Assembly (NCBI RefSeq): GCF_004011175.1
Contig: NZ_RQXX01000003.1
Coordinates: 62,001 to 126,000 of the forward strand
Source: Mesobaculum littorinae
Lineage (GTDB): Bacteria; Pseudomonadota; Alphaproteobacteria; Rhodobacterales; Rhodobacteraceae
Length of the DNA: 64,000 nt
Reading direction: 5' to 3'
Shown here: positions 42,091-51,876 of the stretch, one piece after another
Layout: every line of letters begins with the position of its first letter
Position numbering within the stretch: the first letter of the stretch is position 1
Program-made: the position numbers and the translations under genes
The notes under the pieces: generated by a model
The model's input: only the letters and a program-made list of their open reading frames with translations
What the model was told of the DNA's origin: nothing
Database searches by the model: none

Positions 42091-43809
42091 ATGGCAGAGG
42101 ACGACACGGGCCGGCGAAAGGGCCGCCGCTTTCTTCCCTGGCTCCTGGCGCTCGCTGTTCTGGGCATCGGTGCGGCCCTGGCCTTCGCGGCGGTGATCCT
42201 GCCCGGCGGCGAGGAAGAGACCCAGAAGGCACCGCCCGGCCCGCTGGTCGAAATCGCCACCGCCACCCGCACCGACCTGCCCGTGACCGTCACCCAGACA
42301 GGACTTCTGCGCGCGGGCGCCGAACTGGTGCTGGCGCCGCAGGTGGGGGGCCGCGTCGCCACCATAGGCGACGGATTTTCAACCGGGGCGCGGATGGCCG
42401 AGGGCGATCTGGTCGTCGCGCTCGATCGCGATCCGTTCGAGGCCGATGTCGCCTCGGCCCAGGCCGCGCTGGCCGGGGCCGAAGCCGCGTCTCAGGCCGC
42501 GCAGTCCGACCTTGCCCGACAGCGGGAGCTGGAGGGCGAAAACGTCGTGGCCGCGTCGGTGGCCGAGGATGCCGCATCTGCCGCCCGGCAGGCGCAGGCG
42601 CAGGTCGCGCAGGCCGCGGCCCAGTTACGCACGGCCGAGATCGCGCTGGAGGAATCGCGCGTCACCGCGCCCTTCGACGCGCTTGTGTTGCAGACCGACG
42701 CGGTGAAGGGGCGGCTTGTCTCGGCGGGCACCAGCCTCGGCACCCTCGCGCTGGCAGGCTACGCCGAGGTCGCCGTGGGGCTGTCCGAAACCGACTTCGC
42801 GCTGCTGGGCGGCGCCGAAGGGCTGATCGGCGCGCCGGTCGCCCTGACCCCCGAACGGCTGAACGGAGGGGAGGTCGCGCCGCGGCTGGGCACGGTCACC
42901 GCCGTGTCGCCGCGGATCGAATCCGCGGCCCGCACCACCGAGGTCATCGTCAGCATCGCCGATCCCTTTGCCCCCGGCCCCGATGGCGGCACCCCGCTGC
43001 GGGTGGGCGAGGTCGTGCGCGCGGCCTTCGCCCTGCCGCAGGCGTCCGCGCCCTTCGTCGCGCCCCCGGGCGTGGTGCAGCGGGGCGAAACGCTCTGGGC
43101 CGTGTCGGAGGAGGATCGGCTGATCCCCCTCGACGCCACGCTCGAACGCAGGATGGACGATTTCGTGCTGCTTTCGGGCGAACTTGAGGGCGTGCAGCTG
43201 CTGCTGACCCCCGTCGACACGCCGGTCGAGGGGCTCAAGGTGCGCGTGACCGAGGGCGACCCCGTGACCGTCGACCGTCCCGAAGACACCGCCGCCCGAC
43301 GCCTGGCCGATGTCGCGGTCCCCGACGTCGCCGTCCCGGGCGAGGTCGCGGGCGGCGGCGCCGCAACGGCACAGGACGACGGCGCCGCCGCAGGCGGCAG
43401 CTTTTCCGTGCAGGGCGGCGGTGCGGGGGGTAGCGGTGCGGCGGGCGGCGGTGCGGCCGGTGCCGGCGCCTCTGCCGCGCCGCAGTCGGGCAGCGCGGCC
43501 CAGACAGGCGGAACCGCAAGTGGCGGCAGTGCAGGCGGCGGCAGTGCAGGAAGCGGCCCGTCTTCGGGACTAGGCGCCGCGGGGGACCTCGGGGTCGACG
43601 GCAGCGCGGGCCCGCCCTCCCTCCCCTCCCCGGTCCAGGGGATCGGACAAGGCGGCGGTTCTGCCGGTGGCCCCTCCGGTGGCGCCGCCGAAGGGGCCGG
43701 TGGCGCGGCGGCGGGTGGCGGCGCTGCAGGCGGCGGCTCGCGTGGCGGTTCGGGAGACGGCTCGGGCAGCGGAGCCTCGGCTGGCGGGCCCGGCGGGGCG
43801 CAGCAATGA
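42091..43809 (+). CDS. RND efflux periplasmic adaptor with a long Gly/Ala-rich tail
   Basis: 572 residues from the ATG at 42091. A cytoplasmic basic start and one membrane anchor (FLPWLLALAVLGIGAALAFAAVIL) precede the HlyD/AcrA-type body. The body has a lipoyl half (RAGAELVLAPQVGGRVATIGDGFSTG), a helical hairpin (AQAALAGAEAASQAAQSDLARQ...QVAQAAAQLRTAEIALEESRV) and barrel/membrane-proximal strands. From about residue 417 the chain is a roughly 155-residue Gly/Ala/Ser low-complexity tail (GGGAGGSGAAGGG and similar), not a usual adaptor feature. Its stop overlaps the RND permease start by 4 bp. Confidence 0.9.
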   Translation: MAEDDTGRRKGRRFLPWLLALAVLGIGAALAFAAVILPGGEEETQKAPPGPLVEIATATRTDLPVTVTQTGLLRAGAELVLAPQVGGRVATIGDGFSTGARMAEGDLVVALDRDPFEADVASAQAALAGAEAASQAAQSDLARQRELEGENVVAASVAEDAASAARQAQAQVAQAAAQLRTAEIALEESRVTAPFDALVLQTDAVKGRLVSAGTSLGTLALAGYAEVAVGLSETDFALLGGAEGLIGAPVALTPERLNGGEVAPRLGTVTAVSPRIESAARTTEVIVSIADPFAPGPDGGTPLRVGEVVRAAFALPQASAPFVAPPGVVQRGETLWAVSEEDRLIPLDATLERRMDDFVLLSGELEGVQLLLTPVDTPVEGLKVRVTEGDPVTVDRPEDTAARRLADVAVPDVAVPGEVAGGGAATAQDDGAAAGGSFSVQGGGAGGSGAAGGGAAGAGASAAPQSGSAAQTGGTASGGSAGGGSAGSGPSSGLGAAGDLGVDGSAGPPSLPSPVQGIGQGGGSAGGPSGGAAEGAGGAAAGGGAAGGGSRGGSGDGSGSGASAGGPGGAQQ

Positions 43810-46800
43810 AGGCGCTGATCCGTCAGGCGCTTGAAACCCGCGTCTTTCCGAACCTGCTGATGATCGGCCTCGTCGTCGCGGGGCTGCTGTCCCTGGCCAC
43901 GATCACCGTCAAGAACTTCCCCGACCTTTACACCGGCGCGGTACAGGTCACCGTGGTCTATCCCGGCGCCACGCCCGAGGATGTCGCCAATTCGATCGTC
44001 GAGCCGATGGAGACCGCGCTGCGGGGGCTGGACGGCATCCGCAAGATCACCGCGACCGCGTCCGAGGGGCAGGCCCAGGTGACAGCCGACCTGACCCGCG
44101 GCGCCGAGGTACAGCAGGTCCGCGACGATATCGAGACCGAAGTCGGCGGCATCACGGTCCTTCCCGCCGCCGCCGAGGAGCCGGTGGTCGTCGAGCTTGA
44201 ACCCGACGAGCTGGCGATCCAGTTCGTGCTGTCGGGCGACCTGCCCGCGCAGACGCTCAAGGATCTGGCCGTGGGCGCGCGCGAGGATCTGCAGGGGATC
44301 GAGGGGATCAGCCAGGTCGAGATCTCGGGCCTGCCCGAGGACCAGATCGCGGTCGAGGTGCCGGAATGGCAGCTTCTGGCCTATGGCACCGACCTGGGCA
44401 CGCTGGCCAGCCGTATCGAAGCGGCGACGGCGGATTTCTCGGCCGGGACGCTGACCGGCGCCGATGAACGCATCGCCGTGCGCGCCGCGGGCGAACGCCA
44501 GACCGGCGCCGAGCTGTCCGACCTGATCCTCTTCAGCTCGCCCGCCGGCGCCCAGGTGCCGCTGGGCGACGTGGCCCGCATCACCGACGGGCTGTCCGAG
44601 GAGCCGATGCTGGCCGAACTGGGCGAGGCGCCGGCGATCTTCCTCAACGTCTACCGCGCGGGGTCCGAGCCGCTCTTGAACGTGGTCGACCTGACGCGCA
44701 GCTACGTGCAGGACGACCTGCGCCCGCGCCTGCCCGACACGGTGACCGTGACCGAGTGGCGGAACGAGGCGACATCGCTGCGCGGACGGATCAACCTTCT
44801 GGTCAAGAACGCGCTGCTGGGCGCGGCGCTGATCCTGGTCGTGCTGACCCTGACACTGGACCTGCGCATCGCGGCCTGGGTCGCCTCGGGCGTGGCGATC
44901 TCCTTCGCGGGGACCTTCGTGCTGATGTCGCTTTTCGGGGTGTCACTGAACCAGCTGACGCTTTTCGGCTTCATCCTGTCCCTGGGCATCGTGGTCGACG
45001 ACGCCATCGTGGTGGGCGAGGCGGTCTATACCGAACGCCAGTCGGGCAAGCCCGGGCGGCAGGCGGCGATGGACGGGGCGGGCCGCATGGCGCGGCCGAT
45101 CTTCTATTCCGTCTCGACCACCATTCTCGCCTTCCTCCCGCTTCTGCTGCTGCCGGGCGAATCGGGGTCCTTCCTGACGCCGGTGGCCGCGGTCGTGATC
45201 ATGGTGCTGGTGCTGTCGCTGATCGAAAGCTTCTTCATCCTGCCACAGCACCTGGCCGGGCTGCGCACCGGCGAGCCCCGCCGTTTCTCGCCCCGGCGCC
45301 TGACCGATCCGCTTCGCGCCCGCGTCGGCGGCCGCATCGATCGCTTTGCCGACACCCGCGTGCGGCGATGGGGCGACGGGATCGCCGCCCATCCCGGGCC
45401 GGTCCTGGTGCTGTGCACGGGCCTGCTGCTCGCCTCGCTCGCGCCGCTGACCTCGGGTCTCGTGCGGTTCGTGTTCTTCCCGGATATCGAGGGCAACTTC
45501 GTCTCCGCCGCGCTGGAACTGCCCGAAGGCACCTCGGCCGCGGCGACGCGCGCCCGTGCCGCGGACCTCAGCGCAGCGATGGACCGCGCGGCCGGGCGGC
45601 TGGCCGAACAGTCCGAAACCGGCGCAGACGACATCCTTCAGGCCACCGCGATCACAATCGGCGTGCCTTCGGTGGGCGGCCCCGGCGGCAGCGGCGGCGT
45701 GCAGACGTCGAACACCGCGCGGGTCGAGGTCAAGGTGGCCGATGCAGAAACCCGCGACTTCGAGGCGGCGCAACTGGTCGACCTCTGGCGCCAAGAGGCG
45801 GGCGAGATCCCCGGCGCCCGCTCGCTGTCGTTCTCGTCGAGCGAGGTGGGCCTCGGCGCCGATCTCGAGCTGAATGTTTCGGCCGATACGCCCGAGGCGC
45901 GCGCCGACGCCGTGGCGCGGATCAGGGAGGACCTCGCAACACGCCCCGGCGTGACCGCCGTGCGCGACAGCGAAGGATCGGCCTCGGAGGAGGTGGTCGT
46001 CGACCTGTCCGACCGCGGCCGTGCGCTTGGCCTCAGCCTTGCCGACGTGGCGCAGGCGCTGCGCGACGCGCTATACGGGGCCGTCGCCACCGAGATCCAG
46101 CGCGATCGCGAAGAGGTCGAGGTGCGCGTGCGTCTGCCGCAATCCGACCGCGACACGCTGGCCGACCTTGAAAACCTGCGCCTGCCCGTGGGCGGCGCTT
46201 TGGTGCCGCTGCGCGAGGTCGCGACCCTGTCGTTCCAGCCCAGCCCCGCCACCGTCACCCGTATCGACGGACGCCGTGTCACGACGATCAGCGCCGATGT
46301 CACGGGCGAGGCCACCACCGGCGGGGCCGAGGCCGGGCGCATCCTCGATACGCTCGTCCCGCAACTGCAGAAGGACCATCCCGGCCTGCGGGTCACTCTG
46401 GGCGGCGAACAGGAAGAGCAGTCCCGCTTCGGCCCCGCGCTGGGGCGCAACGTGGCGGTCGCGCTCTTCGGCATCTACGCGTTGCTGGCGCTGGCCTTCA
46501 GATCCTACGTCCGGCCCGTCCTTCTGCTGATCGCCATGCCCTTCGGCATGATGGGAACAATCCTGGGGCACTGGGCGCTGGGGCTCGACCTGACGTTGCT
46601 GTCGATGTTCGGGCTGATCGGGCTTCTCGGGATCCTGATGAACGACGCCCTGCTTCTGGTGATGAGCATCTTCGAAAGGGTCGAGGCGGGCGACGACAGG
46701 CCCATCGGCGCGGCCATGGCTGAGCGGCTGCGGCCGATCCTGCTGACCACTCTGACGACGTTCCTAGGGGTCACGCCCCTGATCCTGGAAACCAGCCTTC

Positions 46801-46967
46801 AGGCGCAATTCCTGATCCCCACGGCGGTGGCCCTTGGCTTCGGGCTTCTGGGGGGGTCGGTGATGACCATGGCCGTCGTGCCCGCCGCGACGGCGATCTA
46901 CCTGCGCCTGCACAAGCGGTGGAAGCCCTCCGGAAACCGCGCAGACGACGCCCCCGCCACGGCCTGA
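43806..46967 (+). CDS. RND efflux transporter permease (AcrB/MexB-like superfamily)
   Basis: 1053 residues, full length for the HAE/RND class. Markers are the start TRVFPNLLMIGLVVAGLLSL, the periplasmic porter repeats (VTVVYPGATPEDVANSIVEPMETAL), the TM4 proton-relay motif GIVVDDAIVVGEAVY with paired aspartates, and the last helices (MPFGMMGTILGHWALGLDLTLLSMFGLIGLLGILMNDALLLV). It forms a proton-driven pump with the coupled adaptor. No outer-membrane factor gene is adjacent, so an external TolC-type channel must be used. The substrate is unknown. Confidence 0.95.
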   Translation: MKALIRQALETRVFPNLLMIGLVVAGLLSLATITVKNFPDLYTGAVQVTVVYPGATPEDVANSIVEPMETALRGLDGIRKITATASEGQAQVTADLTRGAEVQQVRDDIETEVGGITVLPAAAEEPVVVELEPDELAIQFVLSGDLPAQTLKDLAVGAREDLQGIEGISQVEISGLPEDQIAVEVPEWQLLAYGTDLGTLASRIEAATADFSAGTLTGADERIAVRAAGERQTGAELSDLILFSSPAGAQVPLGDVARITDGLSEEPMLAELGEAPAIFLNVYRAGSEPLLNVVDLTRSYVQDDLRPRLPDTVTVTEWRNEATSLRGRINLLVKNALLGAALILVVLTLTLDLRIAAWVASGVAISFAGTFVLMSLFGVSLNQLTLFGFILSLGIVVDDAIVVGEAVYTERQSGKPGRQAAMDGAGRMARPIFYSVSTTILAFLPLLLLPGESGSFLTPVAAVVIMVLVLSLIESFFILPQHLAGLRTGEPRRFSPRRLTDPLRARVGGRIDRFADTRVRRWGDGIAAHPGPVLVLCTGLLLASLAPLTSGLVRFVFFPDIEGNFVSAALELPEGTSAAATRARAADLSAAMDRAAGRLAEQSETGADDILQATAITIGVPSVGGPGGSGGVQTSNTARVEVKVADAETRDFEAAQLVDLWRQEAGEIPGARSLSFSSSEVGLGADLELNVSADTPEARADAVARIREDLATRPGVTAVRDSEGSASEEVVVDLSDRGRALGLSLADVAQALRDALYGAVATEIQRDREEVEVRVRLPQSDRDTLADLENLRLPVGGALVPLREVATLSFQPSPATVTRIDGRRVTTISADVTGEATTGGAEAGRILDTLVPQLQKDHPGLRVTLGGEQEEQSRFGPALGRNVAVALFGIYALLALAFRSYVRPVLLLIAMPFGMMGTILGHWALGLDLTLLSMFGLIGLLGILMNDALLLVMSIFERVEAGDDRPIGAAMAERLRPILLTTLTTFLGVTPLILETSLQAQFLIPTAVALGFGLLGGSVMTMAVVPAATAIYLRLHKRWKPSGNRADDAPATA

Positions 46968-47210
46968 GCCACCGGATTGCCAAGCGGCATGTTCCCGCCC
47001 GGCCCTTGCGCGACTTTCCCCCCCGTGCGGCAGCGGCGGCAGACGGCCAGATTATACGGGCGATGGCCCGGGCCCGGCGCCTGCTCGGGTCCATGCCCCC
47101 ACCGGATCGTGAGGCGGATTTCCGCTACGCCGGTTGAACGCGCCGCCGGGACGGACCACGTCTTTGGGGACCGCGGCACAGACGCCGCCCAACCAGCGAA
47201 AGGAGACGCA

Positions 47211-47672
47211 ATGACATTCGCAAAGCGCCTCACCACCGCCCTTCCCGTCGCCGCCCTCGTGACCCTGCCCGTCGCGGGCTTCGCGCAGTCAGCCGACAAC
47301 AGCGATACCGAGACGATGGCGCCCGACACGCAGGCTGGCACCGAGATGCAGGCCAGCTCGGACTTCAGCGATGAGCAGCTGGACAGCTTCGTCGACGCGG
47401 CCATGGACGTCGCCGCCCTGCGGCAGGACTATGCCATGCGCATGAACGAAGCCGAGTCCGACGAGGCCCGGCAGACCTTGGTCGATGAGGCCAACACCGA
47501 GATGCGCAGCGTCATCGAAGAGGCCGACGGCATCACTGTCGACGAGTACATCGAGATCGGCGAAGCCTCGGCCGCGGACGAAGAGTTGAACGAGCGTATC
47601 GTCACCATGTTGCGCGACCGCATGCCCGAGCAGCCCGGCGGCGGCACCGCCAGCCCGCAAGGCGACGGCTGA
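47211..47672 (+). CDS. DUF4168 domain exported protein
   Basis: 153 residues with an AAAGGAGA ribosome site. The signal peptide is MTFAKRLTTALPVAALVTLPVAGFAQ. The mature protein is acidic and helical (FSDEQLDSFVDAAMDVAALRQDYAMRMNEAESDEAR; VDEANTEMRSVIEEADGITVDEYIEIGEAS), matching DUF4168. Periplasmic location is expected; function unknown. A terminator follows. Confidence 0.88.
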   Translation: MTFAKRLTTALPVAALVTLPVAGFAQSADNSDTETMAPDTQAGTEMQASSDFSDEQLDSFVDAAMDVAALRQDYAMRMNEAESDEARQTLVDEANTEMRSVIEEADGITVDEYIEIGEASAADEELNERIVTMLRDRMPEQPGGGTASPQGDG

Positions 47673-47702
47673 TCGCGGATTCCGATCGCCCATGGCGACC
47701 CG

Positions 47703-47736
47703 AGGGGCGTGGCGGGAGACCGCTGCGCCCCTTTTT
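47703..47736 (+). terminator. Intrinsic terminator of the DUF4168 gene
   Basis: AGGGGCG (47703-47709) pairs with CGCCCCT (47726-47732), with an inner GCGG/CCGC stem, followed by a T-run to 47736. Confidence 0.8.
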
Positions 47737-47943
47737 CGTGCGGACGCCTCTGCGTCTGGGCGGACCTTGCCAGACAGCCCGTTCATGGGATGGCATTCTG
47801 ACGCCCCTTCCGGGGCCCACGACGCCGGTTCCTCGGGCTCGGACGCCCCGCCAATGCGCGTCCGGTCATCCGAACGGCGATTGGCAGGCAACAATGAAGG
47901 AGATCTGCACCGCCTGCGGCATGCCCTCACCGGGATGCACGTT

Positions 47944-47978
47944 CAGCCCTCAGCCCTCAGCCCTCAGCCCTCAGCCCT
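47944..47978 (+). repeat. Five tandem copies of a 7-bp unit
   Basis: CAGCCCT is repeated five times without a mismatch (47944-47978), followed by a partial CAG. It lies in the 393-bp gene-free stretch between the DUF4168 terminator and the csp terminator, which holds nothing else I can identify apart from those terminators. A 7-bp period is prone to slippage. Confidence 0.9.
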
Positions 47979-48014
47979 CAGTGGCGAGCTACCCCTGAGT
48001 CGTCCGGTCAAACG

Positions 48015-48039
48015 AAAAACGGCGCCCCAAGGGGCGCCG
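48015..48039 (-). terminator. Intrinsic terminator of csp copy 2
   Basis: CGGCGCCCC (48020-48028) pairs perfectly with GGGGCGCCG (48031-48039). Reading leftward the stem is followed by TTTTT (48015-48019). Confidence 0.85.
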
Positions 48040-48065
48040 CTCAAATCTTTCGCCGGGCGTCAGCC

Positions 48066-48272
48066 TCAGGCGAGGGCGAGGTTCGTCGCGCTCTCGCGGC
48101 CGTCGCGGCCCGATTCGACGTCGTAGGTGACTTTCTGGTCGTCACGCAGGTCGGTCAGACCAGCACGCTCGACGGCAGAAATGTGCACGAACACGTCTTT
48201 GCCACCGGTCTCGGGGGCGATGAAACCAAAACCTTTTTGGCTGTTGAACCACTTCACGGTGCCATTGGCCAT
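48066..48272 (-). CDS. Cold-shock protein, CspA family (copy 2)
   Basis: 68 residues, starting MANGTVKWFNSQKGFGFIAP, with RNP2 as DVFVHIS. Identical in length to copy 1 and differing at only about ten positions. The ATG at 48272 follows AGGAGATATCACG. The 267-bp upstream gap to ettA is likely promoter and structured leader. Its own terminator follows. It acts as an RNA chaperone in the cytoplasm. Confidence 0.95.
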   Translation of the reverse strand: MANGTVKWFNSQKGFGFIAPETGGKDVFVHISAVERAGLTDLRDDQKVTYDVESGRDGRESATNLALA

Positions 48273-48539
48273 CGTGATATCTCCTGTCATTGTACCGCCC
48301 GCAGTATGCGGCGGCTCGGCTTGTCGTCGGTCGCGATCGAGTGACTGAAAGCCGTGTGAGCGGAGACAGTAGGTCGAAAGAGAATAACTCAGCGATGTCG
48401 GGTATGACATCCTTTACGGCGTCTGGCAAGTTTTATCGCACCGTCGGCCAAAACACGCCGCGGCCCTCGTCGTGCCCGGTCCCCGATCGCCCCCGGGCGG
48501 GGCAGTGGGGCCGACGGCTGCGCCGGCCCCCGTCGCGCC

Positions 48540-50195
48540 CTAGCGCGAGAACTTCTTGTGCCGCATCCGCTTGGGTTCGACGGCATCCAGCCCCAGACGG
48601 CGTTTCTTGTCTTCCTCGTAGTCTTCGAAGTTGCCTTCGAACCACTCGACATGGGCGTCGCCCTCAAAGGCCAGGATGTGCGTGCACAGCCGGTCGAGGA
48701 AGAAACGGTCGTGGCTGATGATCACCGCGCAGCCGGCGAATTCGGCCAGCGCGTCTTCCAGCGCGCGCAGCGTTTCGACGTCCAGGTCGTTGGTCGGTTC
48801 GTCGAGCAGCAGCACGTTGCCGCCCCGCTTGAGCAGCTTGGCCATGTGCACGCGGTTGCGTTCGCCGCCCGACAGCAGGCCGACCTTCTTCTGCTGGTCG
48901 CCGCCCTTGAAGTTGAACGCCCCGCAATAGGCGCGGGAGTTCATCTGCGCCTTGCCCAGCTCGATGATCTCGGCCCCGCCCGAGATCTCCTCCCAGACGT
49001 TGGCCTCGGGGTCGAGCGTGTCGCGCGACTGGTCCACATAGGACAGCTGCACCGTGTCGCCGTATTCGATGCTGCCCTCGTCGGGCTCTTCCTGCCCCGT
49101 CAGCATGCGGAACAGCGTCGTCTTGCCGGCGCCGTTGGGGCCGATCACGCCGACGATGCCGCCCGGCGGCAGCGAGAACGACAGATCCTCGATCAGCAGG
49201 CGGTCGCCCACGGCCTTCTTAAGCCCGTTGACCTCGATCACCTTGGACCCCAGCCGCTGGCCGTTCGGCACGATGATCTGCGCCTTGCCCACGCGCTCGC
49301 GCTCGGACTGGCTGGCCAGCTCCTCGTAGGACTTGATCCGCGCCTTCGACTTGGCCTGCCGTGCCTTGGCGCCCTGCCGCATCCACTCAAGCTCGCGCTC
49401 CAGCGTCTTCTGCTTGGTGCGGTCCTCGCGCGCCTCCTGGTCCAGCCGCTTTACCTTCTGGCCCAGCCAGTCGGAGTAGTTGCCTTCGTAGGGGATGCCC
49501 TTGCCGCGATCGAGCTCCAGGATCCACGACGTGATGTCGTCGAGGAAATAGCGGTCGTGCGTGACGATCAGGATCGTGCCCTTGTAGTCGATCAGGTGCT
49601 GTTGCAGCCACGCGATCGTTTCGGCGTCGAGGTGGTTGGTCGGTTCGTCCAGAAGCAGCATGTCGGGCGCTTCCAGCAGCAGCTTGCACAGCGCCACCCG
49701 GCGCCGTTCGCCGCCCGAAAGCGAATCGATGTCGGCATCGTCCGGCGGGCAGCGCAGCGCCTCCATGGCGATGTCGACCTGGCTGTCCAGATCCCACAGG
49801 TTCTGGCTGTCGATCACGTCCTGAAGCTCGGCCATCTCGTCGGCGGTCTCGTCCGAGTAGTTCATCGCCAGGTCGTTGTAGCGTTCCAGGATCGCCTGCT
49901 TGGCCTTCACGCCTTCCATGACGTTCCCGCGCACGTCCAGCGCGGGGTCAAGCTCGGGCTCCTGCGGCAGGTAGCCCACGCGCGCGCCCTCGGCCGCCCA
50001 GGCTTCGCCGGTGAAATCCTTGTCGATGCCTGCCATGATCTTCAGCAGCGTCGACTTACCGGCGCCGTTGACGCCGACGACGCCGATCTTCACGCCGGGC
50101 AGGAACGACAGGCGGATATCCTCGAAGGTCTTCTTGCCGGTGCCGTAGGTCTTCGAGACGCCGTCCATGTGGTAGACATACTGGTAGGAAGCCAT
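48540..50195 (-). CDS. ettA: Energy-dependent translational throttle protein EttA
   Basis: 551 residues, a soluble duplicated ABC-F ATPase. The first domain has Walker A GVNGAGKST (41-49), signature LSGGERRRVALCKLLL and Walker B MLLLDEPTNHLD. The linker contains the P-site tRNA interaction region with LERELEWMRQGAKARQAKSKARI. The second domain has GPNGAGKTT, LSGGERNRVHMAKLL and VLLLDEPTNDLD. The arginine-rich tail MRHKKFSR fits EttA. It binds the ribosomal E site and gates elongation according to the ATP/ADP ratio. The ATG at 50195 has AGAGGG six bases upstream. Confidence 0.95.
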   Translation of the reverse strand: MASYQYVYHMDGVSKTYGTGKKTFEDIRLSFLPGVKIGVVGVNGAGKSTLLKIMAGIDKDFTGEAWAAEGARVGYLPQEPELDPALDVRGNVMEGVKAKQAILERYNDLAMNYSDETADEMAELQDVIDSQNLWDLDSQVDIAMEALRCPPDDADIDSLSGGERRRVALCKLLLEAPDMLLLDEPTNHLDAETIAWLQQHLIDYKGTILIVTHDRYFLDDITSWILELDRGKGIPYEGNYSDWLGQKVKRLDQEAREDRTKQKTLERELEWMRQGAKARQAKSKARIKSYEELASQSERERVGKAQIIVPNGQRLGSKVIEVNGLKKAVGDRLLIEDLSFSLPPGGIVGVIGPNGAGKTTLFRMLTGQEEPDEGSIEYGDTVQLSYVDQSRDTLDPEANVWEEISGGAEIIELGKAQMNSRAYCGAFNFKGGDQQKKVGLLSGGERNRVHMAKLLKRGGNVLLLDEPTNDLDVETLRALEDALAEFAGCAVIISHDRFFLDRLCTHILAFEGDAHVEWFEGNFEDYEEDKKRRLGLDAVEPKRMRHKKFSR

Positions 50196-50361
50196 GTGAA
50201 CCCTCTGCCTTGCTTGGATCCGGTTTGTAGCGGGGGGACTGCGCCGGGGCAAACGGCTTTCCCGCCTGCCCATACCGCGACTGCGCTCGCACGATCGGGG
50301 AACCGTGCGACCGAGGCGGCGTTGCCCCCCGAGCCACTTCTGCCGGAAAGCCCCCCATATC

Positions 50362-51579
50362 GTGAGCACTCCTCCCCCGTCCAGCCCCGAGACCGAACAG
50401 CCGCGCAAGCCTGGCGATGTGGCGGGGCTCGGCACCACCCGCATCGCCGAGGCCATCGCCACGGGGGAGTTTGGTATCCTGCACCGGATCGAGCTTCTGC
50501 TATGGGGCATCTTCCTGCTGGCCGCCTTTGCCGCGTTCTACTTCGCGCAGGTGGTGCTGATGCCCATTGTGTTGGCGTTGCTGATCACCCTGACGCTGAC
50601 CCCCGTGGTGCGCTGGCTGCGCCGCCGGGGGGTGCCGCAGGTGGTGTCGGCGATCGGTATCGTGGTGCTGATCTCGGTCGTCTTCGGCTACGGGCTCTAT
50701 ATCATGAGCGGCCCGGTCTCGAACCTGATGGACGAGGTGCCGGAACTGGGCACCCGCCTGCAGGACAAGCTGTCGACGCTGACCTCGTCGTTCGAGCAGA
50801 TGCAGCGCGCGACCGAGCAGGTCGAGAAGCTTGCCGATGGCACCGATCCCGACATGGGGCAACAAGAGGTCCGCGCGGTGGTGGATTCGCAGCGCGGACT
50901 GCTGTCACGGGCGCTGACAAGCCTTGTCGGCGCGGGCACCGCGCTGTTCATCGCGCTGATCCTGACGATGTTCCTGCTGTCGAACTGGGACATGTTTCAG
51001 CTGAAGATCGTCACCGCGATGCCGACGCTGACGGACAAGAAACGCGCCCTGGGCATCGTGCGCAGCATCGAAAAGCAGGTCTCGCGCTATCTGGCGGCGA
51101 TCACCGTCATCAACGCGGGCCTTGGCGTGGCCATCGGCGTGGCGCTGTGGCTGATCGGCATGGATTATCCCTATCTCTGGGGGCTGGCGGCGTTCCTGCT
51201 GAACTACTTGCCCTTCATGGGCGCCATGGCGGGGACGGTCGCCGCCGGCGTGATCTCGCTCCTGACTTTCGATTCGGTGTCCTACGCACTGCTCGCCCCG
51301 CTCACCTATTTCGCCCTGACCTCGATCGAGGGGCAGATAATCACCCCGACGCTGGTCGGCCGGCAGCTTGAGATGAACGTCGTCGCGGTCTTCGTGACGG
51401 TGATCTTCTGGACCTGGTTCTGGGGCATCCCGGGGGCGCTGATGGCGGTGCCCTTCCTGCTGCTGCTCAAGGTCATCTGCGACAACGTCGCGGGCCTCAA
51501 GGTGCTGGGCACCTTCCTGAGCGGCGCCCCGCCCGTGATAGACAAGGACGAGAACGAGGACTCGTCTGCCGCCGTCTGA
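50362..51579 (+). CDS. AI-2E family transporter (YdiK/PerM-like permease)
   Basis: About 405 residues with seven or more membrane helices. Family features are an N-terminal helix pair (LLLWGIFLLAAFAAFYFAQVVLMPIVLALLITLTLTPVVRWLRRRGVP), a cytoplasmic helical middle, and the C-terminal block GLAAFLLNYLPFMGAMAGTVAAGVISLL...SIEGQIITPTLVGRQLEMN. The start is uncertain: the GTG at 50362 begins STPPPSSPETEQ, while a GTG at 50305 would add 19 Arg/Pro-rich residues. The name comes from one reported AI-2 exporter; most members are uncharacterised exporters or antiporters. Divergent from ettA. Confidence 0.88.
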   Translation: MSTPPPSSPETEQPRKPGDVAGLGTTRIAEAIATGEFGILHRIELLLWGIFLLAAFAAFYFAQVVLMPIVLALLITLTLTPVVRWLRRRGVPQVVSAIGIVVLISVVFGYGLYIMSGPVSNLMDEVPELGTRLQDKLSTLTSSFEQMQRATEQVEKLADGTDPDMGQQEVRAVVDSQRGLLSRALTSLVGAGTALFIALILTMFLLSNWDMFQLKIVTAMPTLTDKKRALGIVRSIEKQVSRYLAAITVINAGLGVAIGVALWLIGMDYPYLWGLAAFLLNYLPFMGAMAGTVAAGVISLLTFDSVSYALLAPLTYFALTSIEGQIITPTLVGRQLEMNVVAVFVTVIFWTWFWGIPGALMAVPFLLLLKVICDNVAGLKVLGTFLSGAPPVIDKDENEDSSAAV

Positions 51580-51876
51580 CCCCGCAGACCCGGGGCGCCT
51601 TTGCGCAGCCTGATGGCAGCGACCCTCCGGGGGCCGCGCGCCCTGGGATGGGCGGTCCCATTCGGGCCGCCCCCCCCACATTGCGCAACGCCCGAGATGG
51701 GCGGCGCGGGGGGGGTTCGTGCCCCGGCCGTGCAGCCCCCGGGCGGACGGCCCGGCAGCTTCGCCGACGGGCCCGCCCTCCTCTCAGCGACCTGCCCCGG
51801 ATCTGCCATGCTGGTCCCGGGACCCTTGATGCTGTAGTCCCGCGGAAACCGTGAAGCCAAGGGGGAGTGAGCGCGG

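Noticed and set aside
47940-47985. CRISPR-like repeat
   Set aside because: The repeat is a contiguous 7-bp tandem unit without spacers and no cas genes are in the window.
48558-51371. A 937-codon plus-strand frame running opposite ettA and into the AI-2E gene
   Set aside because: It is antisense to unmistakable ABC-F motifs and then out of frame with the permease. No domain, ribosome site or sensible composition.
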